From Rhodococcus ruber NBRC 15591 (GTDB lineage: Bacteria > Actinomycetota > Actinomycetes > Mycobacteriales > Mycobacteriaceae), in assembly GCF_001894945.1 (NCBI RefSeq), contig NZ_BCXE01000037.1, forward strand, positions 43,356-107,355: a stretch of 64,000 nt of DNA. The letters run 5' to 3'. This document shows positions 34,096 to 41,736 of this stretch, piece after piece (the first letter of the stretch is position 1; each line of letters begins with the position of its first letter). Below the pieces are notes generated by a model. The model had not been told where the DNA came from. It ran no database searches and was given only the letters and a program-made list of their open reading frames with translations. The translations under genes and the position numbers were made by a program.

Positions 34096-35232
34096 TCACA
34101 GTCCCAGGCTCTTGCTGATGATTTCGCGCTGGATCTCGTTGGTGCCGCCGTAGATCGTCGGTGCGAGGGATCGACGCACCTGCTCCTCCATCCCGTATTC
34201 GCGGGTGTAGCCGTAGCCGCCCATCATCTGCATGGCTTCGAGGGTGGTCTTCTTCGCGATCTCGGTGCACTTGAGCTTGGCCATCGAGCCCTCACGGTTG
34301 AGATTGTCCTCCTCACCGGCGTCGATGCGTTCGGCGACCTCGTAGACGAAGGACTTCGCGAAGGCGATCTCGGTGGCGAGGTCGGCGATGCGGTGACGGA
34401 TCGCCTGGAAACTGCCGACCTTGCGACCGAACTGCTCGCGTTCGGTGACGAACGCGATGACGTCGTCGAGCGCGCGTTCGGCCGCACCGAGCGACATCGT
34501 GGCGATGATGAGCCGCTCGACGCTCAGGCCGCGCATGAGGTGGCGCCACGCCTGGTTCGGAGTGCCGACCACTGCGGTGACCGGGACGGCCACGTCGGTG
34601 AAGTAGAGGTCGTTGCAGGTGCGGGCCTCCATGGTGGCAATACCGTGGATCTCGAGGCCCGGAGTATCGGTGGGCACCATGAACAGGGTCAGACCCTCGT
34701 GCTTGGAACCGGAGGAGTCGGTGCGGGCGAGCAGCAGGACGTGCTCGGCGACGTGGGCTGCGGAGATCCACGTCTTCTGGCCGTTGATCACGTAATGGTC
34801 GTCGACGAGTTCGGCCTTGATGCGGACGCCGCCGAGGTCGGATCCCGCCCCGGGCTCGCTCAGGGCGATCGCCTCGAGCTTGCCCGCGGCCATATTCGAG
34901 ACGATCGTGCGCTTCTGCTCCTCGGTCCCGTAGCGCAGGTACGTCTGGGCGGCGGTCAGGCCGGTCGAGTAACCGGTGATGGGGGCGAGGCCGCGAGAGG
35001 TCTCCTCAAGGAAGATGCACTCCTCGATCATCCCGGCGCCGCCACCGCCGAATTCCTCGGGCAACGACACCGCGAGCCAGCCGAGCCCCGCAAACTTGTC
35101 GAGGATGACCTGGCTGTTGGCCACGGTGCCGTCCGCGGTGAGAGCATCGCGTTGTTGAAGAGTTTTGCACTCGGCGTCGCAGAACTCGCGGACCGCGAGT
35201 GCAAACTCCTGTTGTTCTCGGCTGAAGCGCAT
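34096..35232 (-). CDS. Acyl-CoA dehydrogenase
   Basis: A 378-residue acyl-CoA dehydrogenase from MRFSREQQEFALAVREF to REIISKSLGL. It has the substrate/FAD motifs IALSEPGAGSDLGG, GQKTWISAA and MMGGYGYTREY, and ends with IYGGTNEIQRE. In this variant the position of the usual Glu (YEGT) is Gly, as in the isovaleryl-CoA type, where the base lies elsewhere. It is probably active on a branched or ring-opened acyl-CoA. It lies between the BadI-like gene and the dienoyl-CoA-reductase-like gene on the same strand, so it likely serves the beta-oxidation of the ring-cleavage product. Confidence 0.89.
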   Translation of the reverse strand: MRFSREQQEFALAVREFCDAECKTLQQRDALTADGTVANSQVILDKFAGLGWLAVSLPEEFGGGGAGMIEECIFLEETSRGLAPITGYSTGLTAAQTYLRYGTEEQKRTIVSNMAAGKLEAIALSEPGAGSDLGGVRIKAELVDDHYVINGQKTWISAAHVAEHVLLLARTDSSGSKHEGLTLFMVPTDTPGLEIHGIATMEARTCNDLYFTDVAVPVTAVVGTPNQAWRHLMRGLSVERLIIATMSLGAAERALDDVIAFVTEREQFGRKVGSFQAIRHRIADLATEIAFAKSFVYEVAERIDAGEEDNLNREGSMAKLKCTEIAKKTTLEAMQMMGGYGYTREYGMEEQVRRSLAPTIYGGTNEIQREIISKSLGL

Positions 35233-35338
35233 GTCGACAACTGCTCTCTGTGAAGGACCGGGGAGGACGACAGAATCGGGAAGGTAGGTCACCGGGCGGC
35301 GGGACGGTGGTGTCCCGCCGCCCGGGAGCTGGGGGCGG

Positions 35339-36142
35339 TCAGGCGCCGCGGAACTTCGAGAAGTCGGGCTTGCGCTTCTCGTTGAACGCGCTGATGCCCT
35401 CGAGTGCCTCGGCGGACTCACCGAACAGCTTGAGCGTGGAGTAGGCCATGTTGCCCTGGGCGATGAAGTGCTCGGTGTCGGCGTTGAGCGACTGCTTGAG
35501 CACCTTGAGCGAGGTGGGGGAGAGCTGCAGGATCTCGTCGGCCCACGCCCGGACCTCGGCGCGGAGCTGGTCGGCGGGCACGACCTTGTTGACCAGACCC
35601 CATTCCAGGGCCTGCTGGGCGCTGTAGCGGCGGCACATGAACCAGATCTCCCGCGCCCGCTTCTCGCCGATGGCGCGGGCCAGGTAACCGGTGCCCAGGC
35701 CGGCGTCGAAGGATCCGACCCGCGGGCCGTTCTGTCCGAAGATGGCGTGCTCGGCGGCAATGGACATGTCGCACAGCAGGTGCAGCACGTGTCCGCCGCC
35801 CACGGCGACACCGTTGACGGCGGCGATGACGGGCTTCGGGGTGTCCCGGATGACACGGTGCAGGGCCTCGACCTCGAACAGGCCGCTGTCGGACGGGCCG
35901 TAGTCACCGGTCTCCATGCGCTGCTTCTGGTCGCCGCCCGAGCAGAAGGCCTTCTCGCCGGCGCCGGTGAGTGCGACGGCGCCGACCTCCGAGCTGCCCC
36001 AAGCCGCCTTGAAGGCCTTGACGAGCTCGTCGACCGTGCGGGCGCGGAAGGCGTTGTAGCGATCCGGCCGGTTGATCGTGATCCAGGCGAGCCCGTTGTC
36101 GACCTCGTACGTCACGTCCGTGAATGCGGTGAAATCAGTCAT
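35339..36142 (-). CDS. badI: 2-ketocyclohexanecarboxyl-CoA hydrolase (BadI-like)
   Basis: A 267-residue crotonase that follows BadI of R. palustris closely by pattern: NGLAWITINRPDRYNAFR, FCSGGDQ, ALHRVIRDTPKPVIA, FGQNGPRVGSFDAG, REIWFMCRRYSAQQA and NEKRKPDFSKF. BadI hydrolyses the 2-keto ring CoA ester to pimelyl-CoA. It heads a unit with an acyl-CoA dehydrogenase and a dienoyl-CoA reductase. The TetR palindrome at 36252-36261 lies 110 bases upstream. With badH at 3528 this completes the ring-opening steps, although the two genes are 31 kb apart. The MenB-like protein at 4398 is a second ring enzyme of the same superfamily. Confidence 0.88.
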   Translation of the reverse strand: MTDFTAFTDVTYEVDNGLAWITINRPDRYNAFRARTVDELVKAFKAAWGSSEVGAVALTGAGEKAFCSGGDQKQRMETGDYGPSDSGLFEVEALHRVIRDTPKPVIAAVNGVAVGGGHVLHLLCDMSIAAEHAIFGQNGPRVGSFDAGLGTGYLARAIGEKRAREIWFMCRRYSAQQALEWGLVNKVVPADQLRAEVRAWADEILQLSPTSLKVLKQSLNADTEHFIAQGNMAYSTLKLFGESAEALEGISAFNEKRKPDFSKFRGA

Positions 36143-36504
36143 CGACCTGCTGGTCCCTTCCTGCTCTGGTGGCTCGCCGTCGCCGCGAGAACAGGTCGCG
36201 GGGACGGGGTCGTCGGGTTTGGTCCGACCGTATGACAAATGTATCCGCGTTAACGATCGTTTTCAAGGGGTGGGTTGCGAGCTGCGGCCCGAGGCCGAGG
36301 GGGGGAACCGCGCAGTATGCCCACGGCTGAACCGGGGCGGAGGACGATCCCGGTCGAATCCTCGCGGGAGTTACCTGCAGGAATCGACATTCGCGACCGG
36401 TTCGAGGTGCGTCGCGGGGGACCGACCGACCGTAGGGTTCGCTCGTCGCTGTGCTCCCGACCGGGCGCGTTCCGCCATGCCCTCATCCACGGAGAATGAA
36501 CTTC
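36143..36504. promoter_or_regulatory. Regulatory gap with TetR operator site 2
   Basis: This 362-base stretch holds the palindrome AACGATCGTT at 36252-36261, in the context GTTAACGATCGTTTTCA that matches site 1 at 4361 almost base for base. Reading on the minus strand, -10-like TACATT or CATACG sequences follow toward the badI start. The rest of the gap shows no ORF of coding character. On the plus side a GGAG precedes the remnant of a ligase gene at 36505, so the operator probably once served two divergent genes. Confidence 0.65.
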
Positions 36505-36725
36505 ATGGAATTCGACGTCACGACACTGCACGCCCGCTACGCGGATCAGCGTTGGAATCGGATGGCCGTGAGCGACCTGCTCGACCGGCGGGTCTGGCCG
36601 CCGGCGAACGCGTTCTGCTCTACTACGCGAACTCCGTCGAGGCTGTGGTGACGATGTTCGGTATCGCCAAGGCCGGTCTCGTCGTGGTGCCGGTCATCGA
36701 CCGGCTCGATTCCGCCGCGACCTGA
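36505..36725 (+). pseudogene. Remnant of an acyl-CoA synthetase gene with internal deletion
   Basis: From the ATG at 36505 one frame gives MEFDVTTLHARYADQRWNRM and DLLDRR, the typical start of a FadD-type ligase. After about 36597 another frame gives AAGERVLLYYANSVEAVVTM and IAKAGLVVVPV, which belongs to the same kind of enzyme some 40-50 residues further on. The sequence then stops at 36725. An internal deletion with frame loss, plus loss of everything downstream, left about 70 codons. The remnant is divergent from badI across the TetR operator. Confidence 0.7.
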
Positions 36726-37227
36726 TCCCCATCACTCCGCACAGCGGCGCCGGCCAGCCGACCTCCTCGGTGGCCGCGAGTTCCCGATCGACTGCCTCCG
36801 CGACGTCCGGGGCGAACGGAACGACGCGCCGGGTGGTGAGGTCGACATGGGGTGCGACGACCTCGAGTGTGTTCGCCAGCGCCTCGGCCGTGTCGTCGAC
36901 GAGCAGGGCTATGCCGTGGATGATCTTGTCGGAGCGTTCGACGACCCGGAAGTAGGCCGAGATTCGGTGGCCGACGTGCACTTCCGCGTAGTACTTCAGG
37001 TGATGCTCCGCGGTGAAGAAGCCCTGCCTGCGTGTGGCCCGGTAGTCGTCGGTGAGACCGATCCTGCGGAACGCGGTGTCGATCGCTTCGGCACCCAGAT
37101 CCAGGTAGTGCCGGATGTTCATGTGACCGTTGGCGTCCTCGAAGTCCGGCGGGACGACGAACGGGCCGTACTCGCGAGGAAGACGAACGACCTGGTCGTA
37201 GGTGGGCAGGGTGACGGTGGCGGTCAT
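36694..37227 (-). CDS. Hotdog-fold acyl-CoA thioesterase (4HBT-like)
   Basis: A 177-residue protein with the YbgC/4HBT signature FEDANGHMNIRHYLDLG (the DxxGHMN motif with the catalytic acid) and HHLKYYAEVHVGHRISAYF. The ATG at 37227 is chosen because AGGAGA lies directly in front. It should hydrolyse an acyl-CoA or aroyl-CoA. It is divergent from the TetR gene, with operator site 3 between them, which suggests it belongs to the same regulon. Its 3' end overlaps the ligase remnant on the other strand by about 30 bases. Confidence 0.82.
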   Translation of the reverse strand: MTATVTLPTYDQVVRLPREYGPFVVPPDFEDANGHMNIRHYLDLGAEAIDTAFRRIGLTDDYRATRRQGFFTAEHHLKYYAEVHVGHRISAYFRVVERSDKIIHGIALLVDDTAEALANTLEVVAPHVDLTTRRVVPFAPDVAEAVDRELAATEEVGWPAPLCGVMGIRSRRNRAGR

Positions 37228-37357
37228 CGGTCTCCTGACGGGTGCATCCTGACGGCGGTCGGTTGCCGGCGCGTCCATGCCTTCGAGGCGCGACCGTCGG
37301 CATGCGCCGTCCCTGTCGCTCGGCCCGCGTCGCACGGCCGGAAGCGTTCCCGCAGTA

Positions 37358-37392
37358 TAACGATCGTTCACACATCGTGCTAAACTCGGCGA
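37358..37392 (+). promoter_or_regulatory. Leaderless promoter with TetR operator site 3 (autoregulation)
   Basis: AACGATCGTT (37359-37368) overlaps the -35-like TAACGA (37358-37363). A 17-bp spacer leads to TAAACT (37381-37386), and the GTG start codon follows at 37393, where transcription should begin. No ribosome binding site is present, as expected for a leaderless message. Every spacing equals that of the promoter at 4363-4397. Confidence 0.72.
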
Positions 37393-37944
37393 GTGGACAG
37401 GAGCCGGAAGATTCTTGACATCGCCGCAGAACTGTTCTACGAAAAGGGATTCCACGGAACGAGCGTTGACGAGCTGGGTGCTCGTGCGGGACTCACCGGG
37501 CCGGCGATCTACCGGCACTTCTCCGGCAAGGACGAAATCCTGGCCACCCTGTTCGACGAGGCGATGGACGAGCTGATCCGCGCCGCGGAGCCCATGGACG
37601 AGGACGCCGACAGCGACTTCGAGCGTCTGGTCCGCCATCATGTCGAGTTCGCGATCCGGCACCGACACCTGGTCAATGTGACCCAGCGTGAAGACCGGTC
37701 ACTCGTGGACCCCTGGCGCCGCAAGGTCAATCGCCGGCGCAAGCTCTATGTCGGCTGTTGGGAAACCGCGGTGGCCCGGTGTCTCCCCCGGGCGACACCG
37801 GCGGAGGTCGCCGTGGCGACCCAGACCTGCCTGGGCACGATCTTCTCGATCGCCTACTGGCCGACCAAGGTCAGCCGCACCCCCGGGCTGGCCGACCTGA
37901 TCGTCCGTCTCACGAACGAGGGGCTCGACGCCTTCCGTGGCTGA
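37393..37944 (+). CDS. TetR-family repressor, probable regulator of the ring-cleavage genes
   Basis: A 183-residue TetR protein. The N-terminal helix-turn-helix spans about residues 1-50 (ILDIAAELFYEKGFHGTSVD, ARAGLTGPAIYRHFSGKDEI). The C-terminal ligand domain has YVGCWETAVARCLP and ends LTNEGLDAFRG, resembling the KstR2 group of acyl-CoA-responsive repressors. The GTG start has no ribosome binding site and sits at the expected transcription start. Palindromes in front of its own gene, badI and the MenB-like gene suggest that it represses all of them until an acyl-CoA ligand appears (inference). Confidence 0.9.
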   Translation: MDRSRKILDIAAELFYEKGFHGTSVDELGARAGLTGPAIYRHFSGKDEILATLFDEAMDELIRAAEPMDEDADSDFERLVRHHVEFAIRHRHLVNVTQREDRSLVDPWRRKVNRRRKLYVGCWETAVARCLPRATPAEVAVATQTCLGTIFSIAYWPTKVSRTPGLADLIVRLTNEGLDAFRG

Positions 37945-38130
37945 CCACCGTCGCTGCCCGACTCCCTGGGGCCGATGCTCGTCGGCGATCGGCGCGGTGG
38001 TCGGCGAGGTGGTTCCGCCGCCGAACGATCACGTTGTCACGGCGCTCGTATCTTTGTCGTCCAGGTCGGCTTCACCGACGAACTGCGCTGCGAGGCGGTG
38101 TGTGCGGAGTCGGATCCCGAGGTGCGGCGA

Positions 38131-39045
38131 TCAGCTCTCGACGAGCAGCTTCCGCACGGCGGCGGCGTGCTCGACGGATGCCTCCATCGAGGTTGCGGCG
38201 GGGATGAGCGTGATGCTGTCCGCTCCTGCGTCGACGAACGGGTGCAGCCACTCGGCGACCTGTTCGGGCGTGCCGGCCGGTGCCAGGTGCCGGAACTTGT
38301 CCCGGGGAAGGTGGTAGAGGGCCTGCATCTGCTCGCCCACCAGGCGGTCGGCCGTGGCGGCGTCGTCGTCGAGTCCGCACCACACGTTGACTCCGAAGGT
38401 GCTCAGCGTGCGGTTCTCGCGGGCGGCAGCGTCGAGAATCGCGGTGCGTGTCTCGCCGAATCGGCGGGGCGTCGAAAAGATGGCGAGCCATCCGTCGCCG
38501 TACTTCGCGGTTCGACGGATCGCGGCGTCGCCTCGGCCGCCGATGACGATCGGCACGGTCGGTTGGGGCGCGGGCAGGATCCGGGCACGGTCGAGGGTGA
38601 AGAACTCTCCGGTGTGGGTGACCTCTTCGCCGGACAACAATGCCCGGAGAACCTCGAGTGTTTCGTCCAAGCGGCGACCCCGGGTGCGTGGGTCCACTCC
38701 GGAGTTGGAGATCTCCGATCGGTCCTCGCCGCCGACTCCCGCGCCGAGGATCAACCGCCCTGGGGCGAGCTGCGCGATGGTCGAGATCTGTCGAGCTGCG
38801 AGCATCGGATGCCGCAACCCAAGCAGGTAGACGCCGATGACGACGGAGAGCGTGTCGTGGGCTGCGAGCACCGAGGTGGCGGAGACCGTCCCGTCGAAGC
38901 CGGTACCGCCGTGGAAACTGATGTGATCCCCGACCGTGATGTGGTCCAACCCGGCATCGGCGACGGACGCGAGCAGTCGTCGCCGGGCGAGCGGGTCGGG
39001 AACCAGTATGGAATCTGTGATCGACAAACCGACTTGGACGGTCAC
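38131..39045 (-). CDS. Luciferase-like (LLM) oxidoreductase, possibly F420-dependent
   Basis: A 304-residue TIM-barrel LLM protein starting at GTG 39045 after GGAAGGGGG. Typical elements are GLDHITVGDHISFHGG, LAPGRLILGAGVGG, RRLDETLEVLRALL, VPIVIGGRGDAAIRRTAKYG and AGTPEQVAEWLHPFVDAGAD. The compact length and FGVNVWCGLD-type core fit the F420-dependent branch rather than the two-component monooxygenases, but this is not certain. It stands alone between the TetR gene and the insertion sequence; TTGGACTGACCATAGGTCC lies 20 bases upstream of the start. Confidence 0.85.
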   Translation of the reverse strand: MTVQVGLSITDSILVPDPLARRRLLASVADAGLDHITVGDHISFHGGTGFDGTVSATSVLAAHDTLSVVIGVYLLGLRHPMLAARQISTIAQLAPGRLILGAGVGGEDRSEISNSGVDPRTRGRRLDETLEVLRALLSGEEVTHTGEFFTLDRARILPAPQPTVPIVIGGRGDAAIRRTAKYGDGWLAIFSTPRRFGETRTAILDAAARENRTLSTFGVNVWCGLDDDAATADRLVGEQMQALYHLPRDKFRHLAPAGTPEQVAEWLHPFVDAGADSITLIPAATSMEASVEHAAAVRKLLVES

Positions 39046-39064
39046 GCGACCCCCTTCCGAAGTA

Positions 39065-39083
39065 TTGGACTGACCATAGGTCC
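39065..39083 (-). promoter_or_regulatory. TTGGACTGACCATAGGTCC element upstream of the LLM gene
   Basis: This 19-base element resembles TTGGACTGTAGGTCC at 23577-23591, with four more bases in the middle. It sits 20-38 bases upstream of the start codon at 39045, a position suited to a repressor site. The similarity links the LLM gene with the LuxR/MFS intergenic region. Confidence 0.4.
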
Positions 39084-39295
39084 GAAATCGTCGAGTGGCA
39101 AGAGGGCGCCTCGCGGGTGTCGATCGACGTGTCGATCCCCGGCTCGGCATCAGCGCGGTTCGACAGGAGCAAGCACTGCGTGCCGACCGATCGCCGTTCC
39201 CGACGCTGCGGCCGAACTTGTCCGCCCCTCCGGCATCCGCACATGGCCTGGCGTGGGCCGATTCCGAAGATGCGAGCAAGTCCGCGCGCCCCCTA

Positions 39296-39355
39296 TTGCC
39301 TCACGTCAAGATGCGCGCGAGGTGCGCTTCGTTGACTCATTCAAGGATGCGCGCG
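39296..39355 (+). repeat. Left end of the IS: two 24-bp repeats
   Basis: TTGCCTCACGTCAAG followed by ATGCGCGCG at 39296-39319, and TTGACTCATTCAAGG followed by ATGCGCGCG at 39332-39355, in direct orientation. The transposase stop codon (39306-39308 on the minus strand) lies inside the outer copy. Confidence 0.75.
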
Positions 39356-40549
39356 TGGAGGAGGGCTCGACGATGGGGGTACGCCCCGGGCCGGCCTTGG
39401 CGGTGGTGAGCGTGAGCAGCTCGGCGGTCAGGGCCTGAATCTGCCGCTGGATCGCTGCCGGGTTGAGCGTGACGTAGGTGCCGGCGAGGATCGCCTTGTC
39501 CTCGGCGGTGACGGCATCGTGCCGCTCGACGCGACGATGCGGAGTGGTCGCGGTGTCGTACTTCTTGGTCACCTTCGCCCCGTCACGTACCTTCGATATC
39601 AGCTTCTGCTGCGGGCAGAAGAAGTTCGACAGACTCGATTGAAGAACCCAAATACCGTTGAGCACCAACAACTCTGCCGATGTGTCGTAGCGGTGGTAGC
39701 CGACCACGGTCCGTACAATCGCCCAGTTCTTCTGCTCGACGTGCGCGCCGTCGTTGGAGTTGCCGGGCCGGGACCGGGTGAAGGTGATCTGCCGCTGCGC
39801 GCACCAGGCGAGCAGGTGATGGTTGATGAACTCGCTGCCGTTGTCGGAGTCGACCCCGCGGATCGGGAACGGCAGGATGCCGGCGATCTCCTCGAGGGCG
39901 GCGAGCACCCACTTGCGCGCCTTGTTCGGCACGCTCCGGTTCTCCGTCCACCCGGTGGCGATGTCGGTGACCGTCAACGTGTAGGCATGGTCGCCGACCG
40001 CGTTGCCGCCCTCGTGCCCGACCAGGTCGATCTTGCGCGTTCCCGGGCACGGCGTCGCCCCACTGCGCCCACGTGCGGATCGGGATCTGCGACTCGAGCA
40101 CCCGACCCCGGCTTGGTGTGCGCTCTGCCTTTCGGATCGAGCCTGCGCCGGTCCTCGGCAAGCCGGCGGTCGATGGTCGCCGCCGACATCGACACCAACA
40201 ACTCTGCGGTGGCGTCGTCGATGCTCAACTCGCCGAACCGACGCAGGATCGGCACCAGGTCCGGCAGCACCGCCGCGAGGCGCTTGCCCGCCGGCGCACC
40301 GAGCACCGCCCAGCAGAACCGCAGCGCCGCAATCACGTCGGAGCCGTACTTCGGTGATCTCGGGGTGCGTCGCCTGACCGCGGTGGGCCGCAACGCCTGC
40401 ATCAACGCCTTGCGGGCGTGATTGCGGTGCCAGCCGGTCGTGGCACACAACTCGTCGAGGATGACACCCTTGGTGGCCTTGTCGGCCCGGGCGTACCGCG
40501 TCGCGATCGTCTTGGTCACGGCCTTGCGTTGACTCATCGACAGCCCCAT
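39306..40549 (-). pseudogene. DDE (integrase-core) transposase, interrupted by two frameshifts
   Basis: The N-terminal part, from ATG 40549, reads MSQRKAVTKTIATRYARAD, then ILDELCATTGWHRNHARKAL, a DNA-binding region. Near 40110 homology moves to a second frame (RVLESQIPIRTWAQWGDAVP). Near 40040 it moves to a third (RKIDLVGHEGGNAVGDHAY) that continues to the stop. The integrase core carries Asp in KIDLVGH, Asp in GVDSDNGSEF and Glu in GAHVEQKN with 35 residues between the last two (DD35E). Two shifts make a programmed frameshift unlikely, so the gene is probably dead. About 410 residues would result from the repaired frame. Confidence 0.82.
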
Positions 40550-40598
40550 CGTCCGGGCCTACCGCCCGGCCCAGGCCGGACACGGCAGGCGCACCGTA

Positions 40599-40657
40599 CG
40601 CGCGCATTCTCATTTGAGGCAACGACTACCTCTACGCGCGCATTTTGGATGAGTCAA
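40599..40657 (-). repeat. Right end of the IS: two repeats in inverse orientation
   Basis: On the minus strand the outer copy is TTGACTCATCCAAA followed by ATGCGCGCG (40635-40657). The inner copy is TTGCCTCAAATGAGA followed by ATGCGCGCG (40599-40622). They mirror the two copies at the left end, though the order of the TTGA and TTGC types is swapped. Confidence 0.75.
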
Positions 40658-40702
40658 CGCGCGCCCTTGACACCCTCCGTGCCCCGCCCTCAAACTGACA
40701 AC

Positions 40703-41650
40703 GTGCGTAGTCAAACTGAGCTCGTGCCGCTCGGGCCCGACAACCTGACGTGGAAGTACTTCGGCGGCTGGCGCGGAATGGTGTTCGGGCCGTGGGCCGG
40801 ATCGATGCAGAACATGCATCCCGGTCTCGGCGCGGCCGTGGAGGAGCACTCGCAGTTCTTCGACGAGCGCTGGGAACGCCTGTACCGCTCGCTGTACCCC
40901 ATCTACGGCGTCGTCTTCGACGGTCCGCGCGCCCCGGAGACCGCCGCCCAGGTGCGCGGGTACCACGACACGATCAAGGGCATCGACAAGCAGGGCCGGC
41001 GCTATCACGCCCTCGACCCCGACACCTTCTACTGGGCGCACGCGACGTTCTTCTACAGCCTCGTCGTCTCGATCGAGTGGTTCGACGGTCCGCTCCCGCT
41101 CGCCGACAAGCACCGGCTGTTCGACGAGCACGTCCAGTGGTACCGGCTCTACGGGATGTCGATGCGGCCCGTCCCCGGCAGCTGGGAGGACTTCCTCGCC
41201 TACTGGGACCGCATGTGCCGCGAGGTGCTCGAGGACAACAAGGCCACCCGCGACGTGCTCGACCTCTCGCACCTGGGCCGGCCGCCGTTCCTGCGGTGGG
41301 TGCCTGCGAGCGTGTGGGCGGTGCTGCGGCCGCCCGTGACCCGCGGGTTCGTCTGGCTGACGATCGGCCTGTACGACCCGCCGGTGCGCGAACTCCTGGG
41401 CTACCCCTTCTCGCGCCGGGAACAGCGCCTGCACCGCATCATCGGGCGCTCGATCGGGCTGGGGGAGAAGCTCGTTCCCCGGCGCTACCGCTACCACCCG
41501 CGCGCCCGCGCCGGCTGGGACCGCGCCCGGGGACGCGTCCCGTCGGACGCACCCGTCGTGCACACCCCCGACCGCAACCTGCCGCCGGTGCACCTGCGCG
41601 ACAGCCCGATGCACTACACCGGCGCGCACGAGCCCGCCGGCACCTCCTGA
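40703..41650 (+). CDS. MpaB/latex-clearing-protein family oxygenase-like protein
   Basis: A protein of about 315 residues of the MpaB (DUF2236) group, related to the b-type haem rubber oxygenases. Typical stretches are NLTWKYFGGWRGMVFGPWAG near the start, GVVFDGPRAPETAAQVRGYH, YHALDPDTFYWAHATFFYS and MSMRPVPGSWEDFLAYWDRM. The start is uncertain: GTG 40703 is used, but GTG 40679 or 40724 are in frame and none has a clear ribosome binding site. The nearby IS end (40657) may have replaced its original promoter. Members of this family act in oxidative cleavage or dehydrogenation; the substrate is unknown. Confidence 0.82.
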   Translation: MRSQTELVPLGPDNLTWKYFGGWRGMVFGPWAGSMQNMHPGLGAAVEEHSQFFDERWERLYRSLYPIYGVVFDGPRAPETAAQVRGYHDTIKGIDKQGRRYHALDPDTFYWAHATFFYSLVVSIEWFDGPLPLADKHRLFDEHVQWYRLYGMSMRPVPGSWEDFLAYWDRMCREVLEDNKATRDVLDLSHLGRPPFLRWVPASVWAVLRPPVTRGFVWLTIGLYDPPVRELLGYPFSRREQRLHRIIGRSIGLGEKLVPRRYRYHPRARAGWDRARGRVPSDAPVVHTPDRNLPPVHLRDSPMHYTGAHEPAGTS

Positions 41651-41662
41651 GCGTTCGACGAA

Positions 41663-41711
41663 CGTGCACTTCTCGTGACGACACGCCGGGCAGTGGCACG
41701 AGAAGTGCACG
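41663..41711. repeat. Dispersed hairpin element, copy 1 (bidirectional terminator position)
   Basis: CGTGCACTTCTCGTG (41663-41677) pairs perfectly with CACGAGAAGTGCACG (41697-41711) around a 19-base loop. It lies between convergent genes, where a terminator is expected. The whole element, including the loop, recurs in inverted orientation at 56232-56274, so it is a repeated element and not merely a local terminator. Confidence 0.75.
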
Positions 41712-41736
41712 CTCGGTCGCCGGGCGCGCCCCGGGT

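Larger units (their letters stand above)
39296..40657. mobile_element. Insertion sequence with paired subterminal repeats, decayed
   Basis: The element is bounded by two copies of a 23-24 bp repeat at each end (consensus TTGMCTCA, six bases, then ATGCGCGCG) in inverted orientation. It carries one transposase gene on the minus strand that is broken by frameshifts. CGCGCGCCC occurs at 39283-39291 and 40658-40666 and could be a target duplication, but the left copy is four bases away from the repeat and the motif is GC-simple. The IS family is not assigned. Confidence 0.75.

Noticed and set aside
39974..40549. Independent 191-residue protein
   Set aside because: It is the N-terminal part of the frameshifted transposase followed by out-of-frame sequence.
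39283..40666. CGCGCGCCC as a firm 9-bp target duplication of the IS
   Set aside because: The motif is simple GC sequence, the left copy is not adjacent to the repeat, and the IS ends are not known independently.
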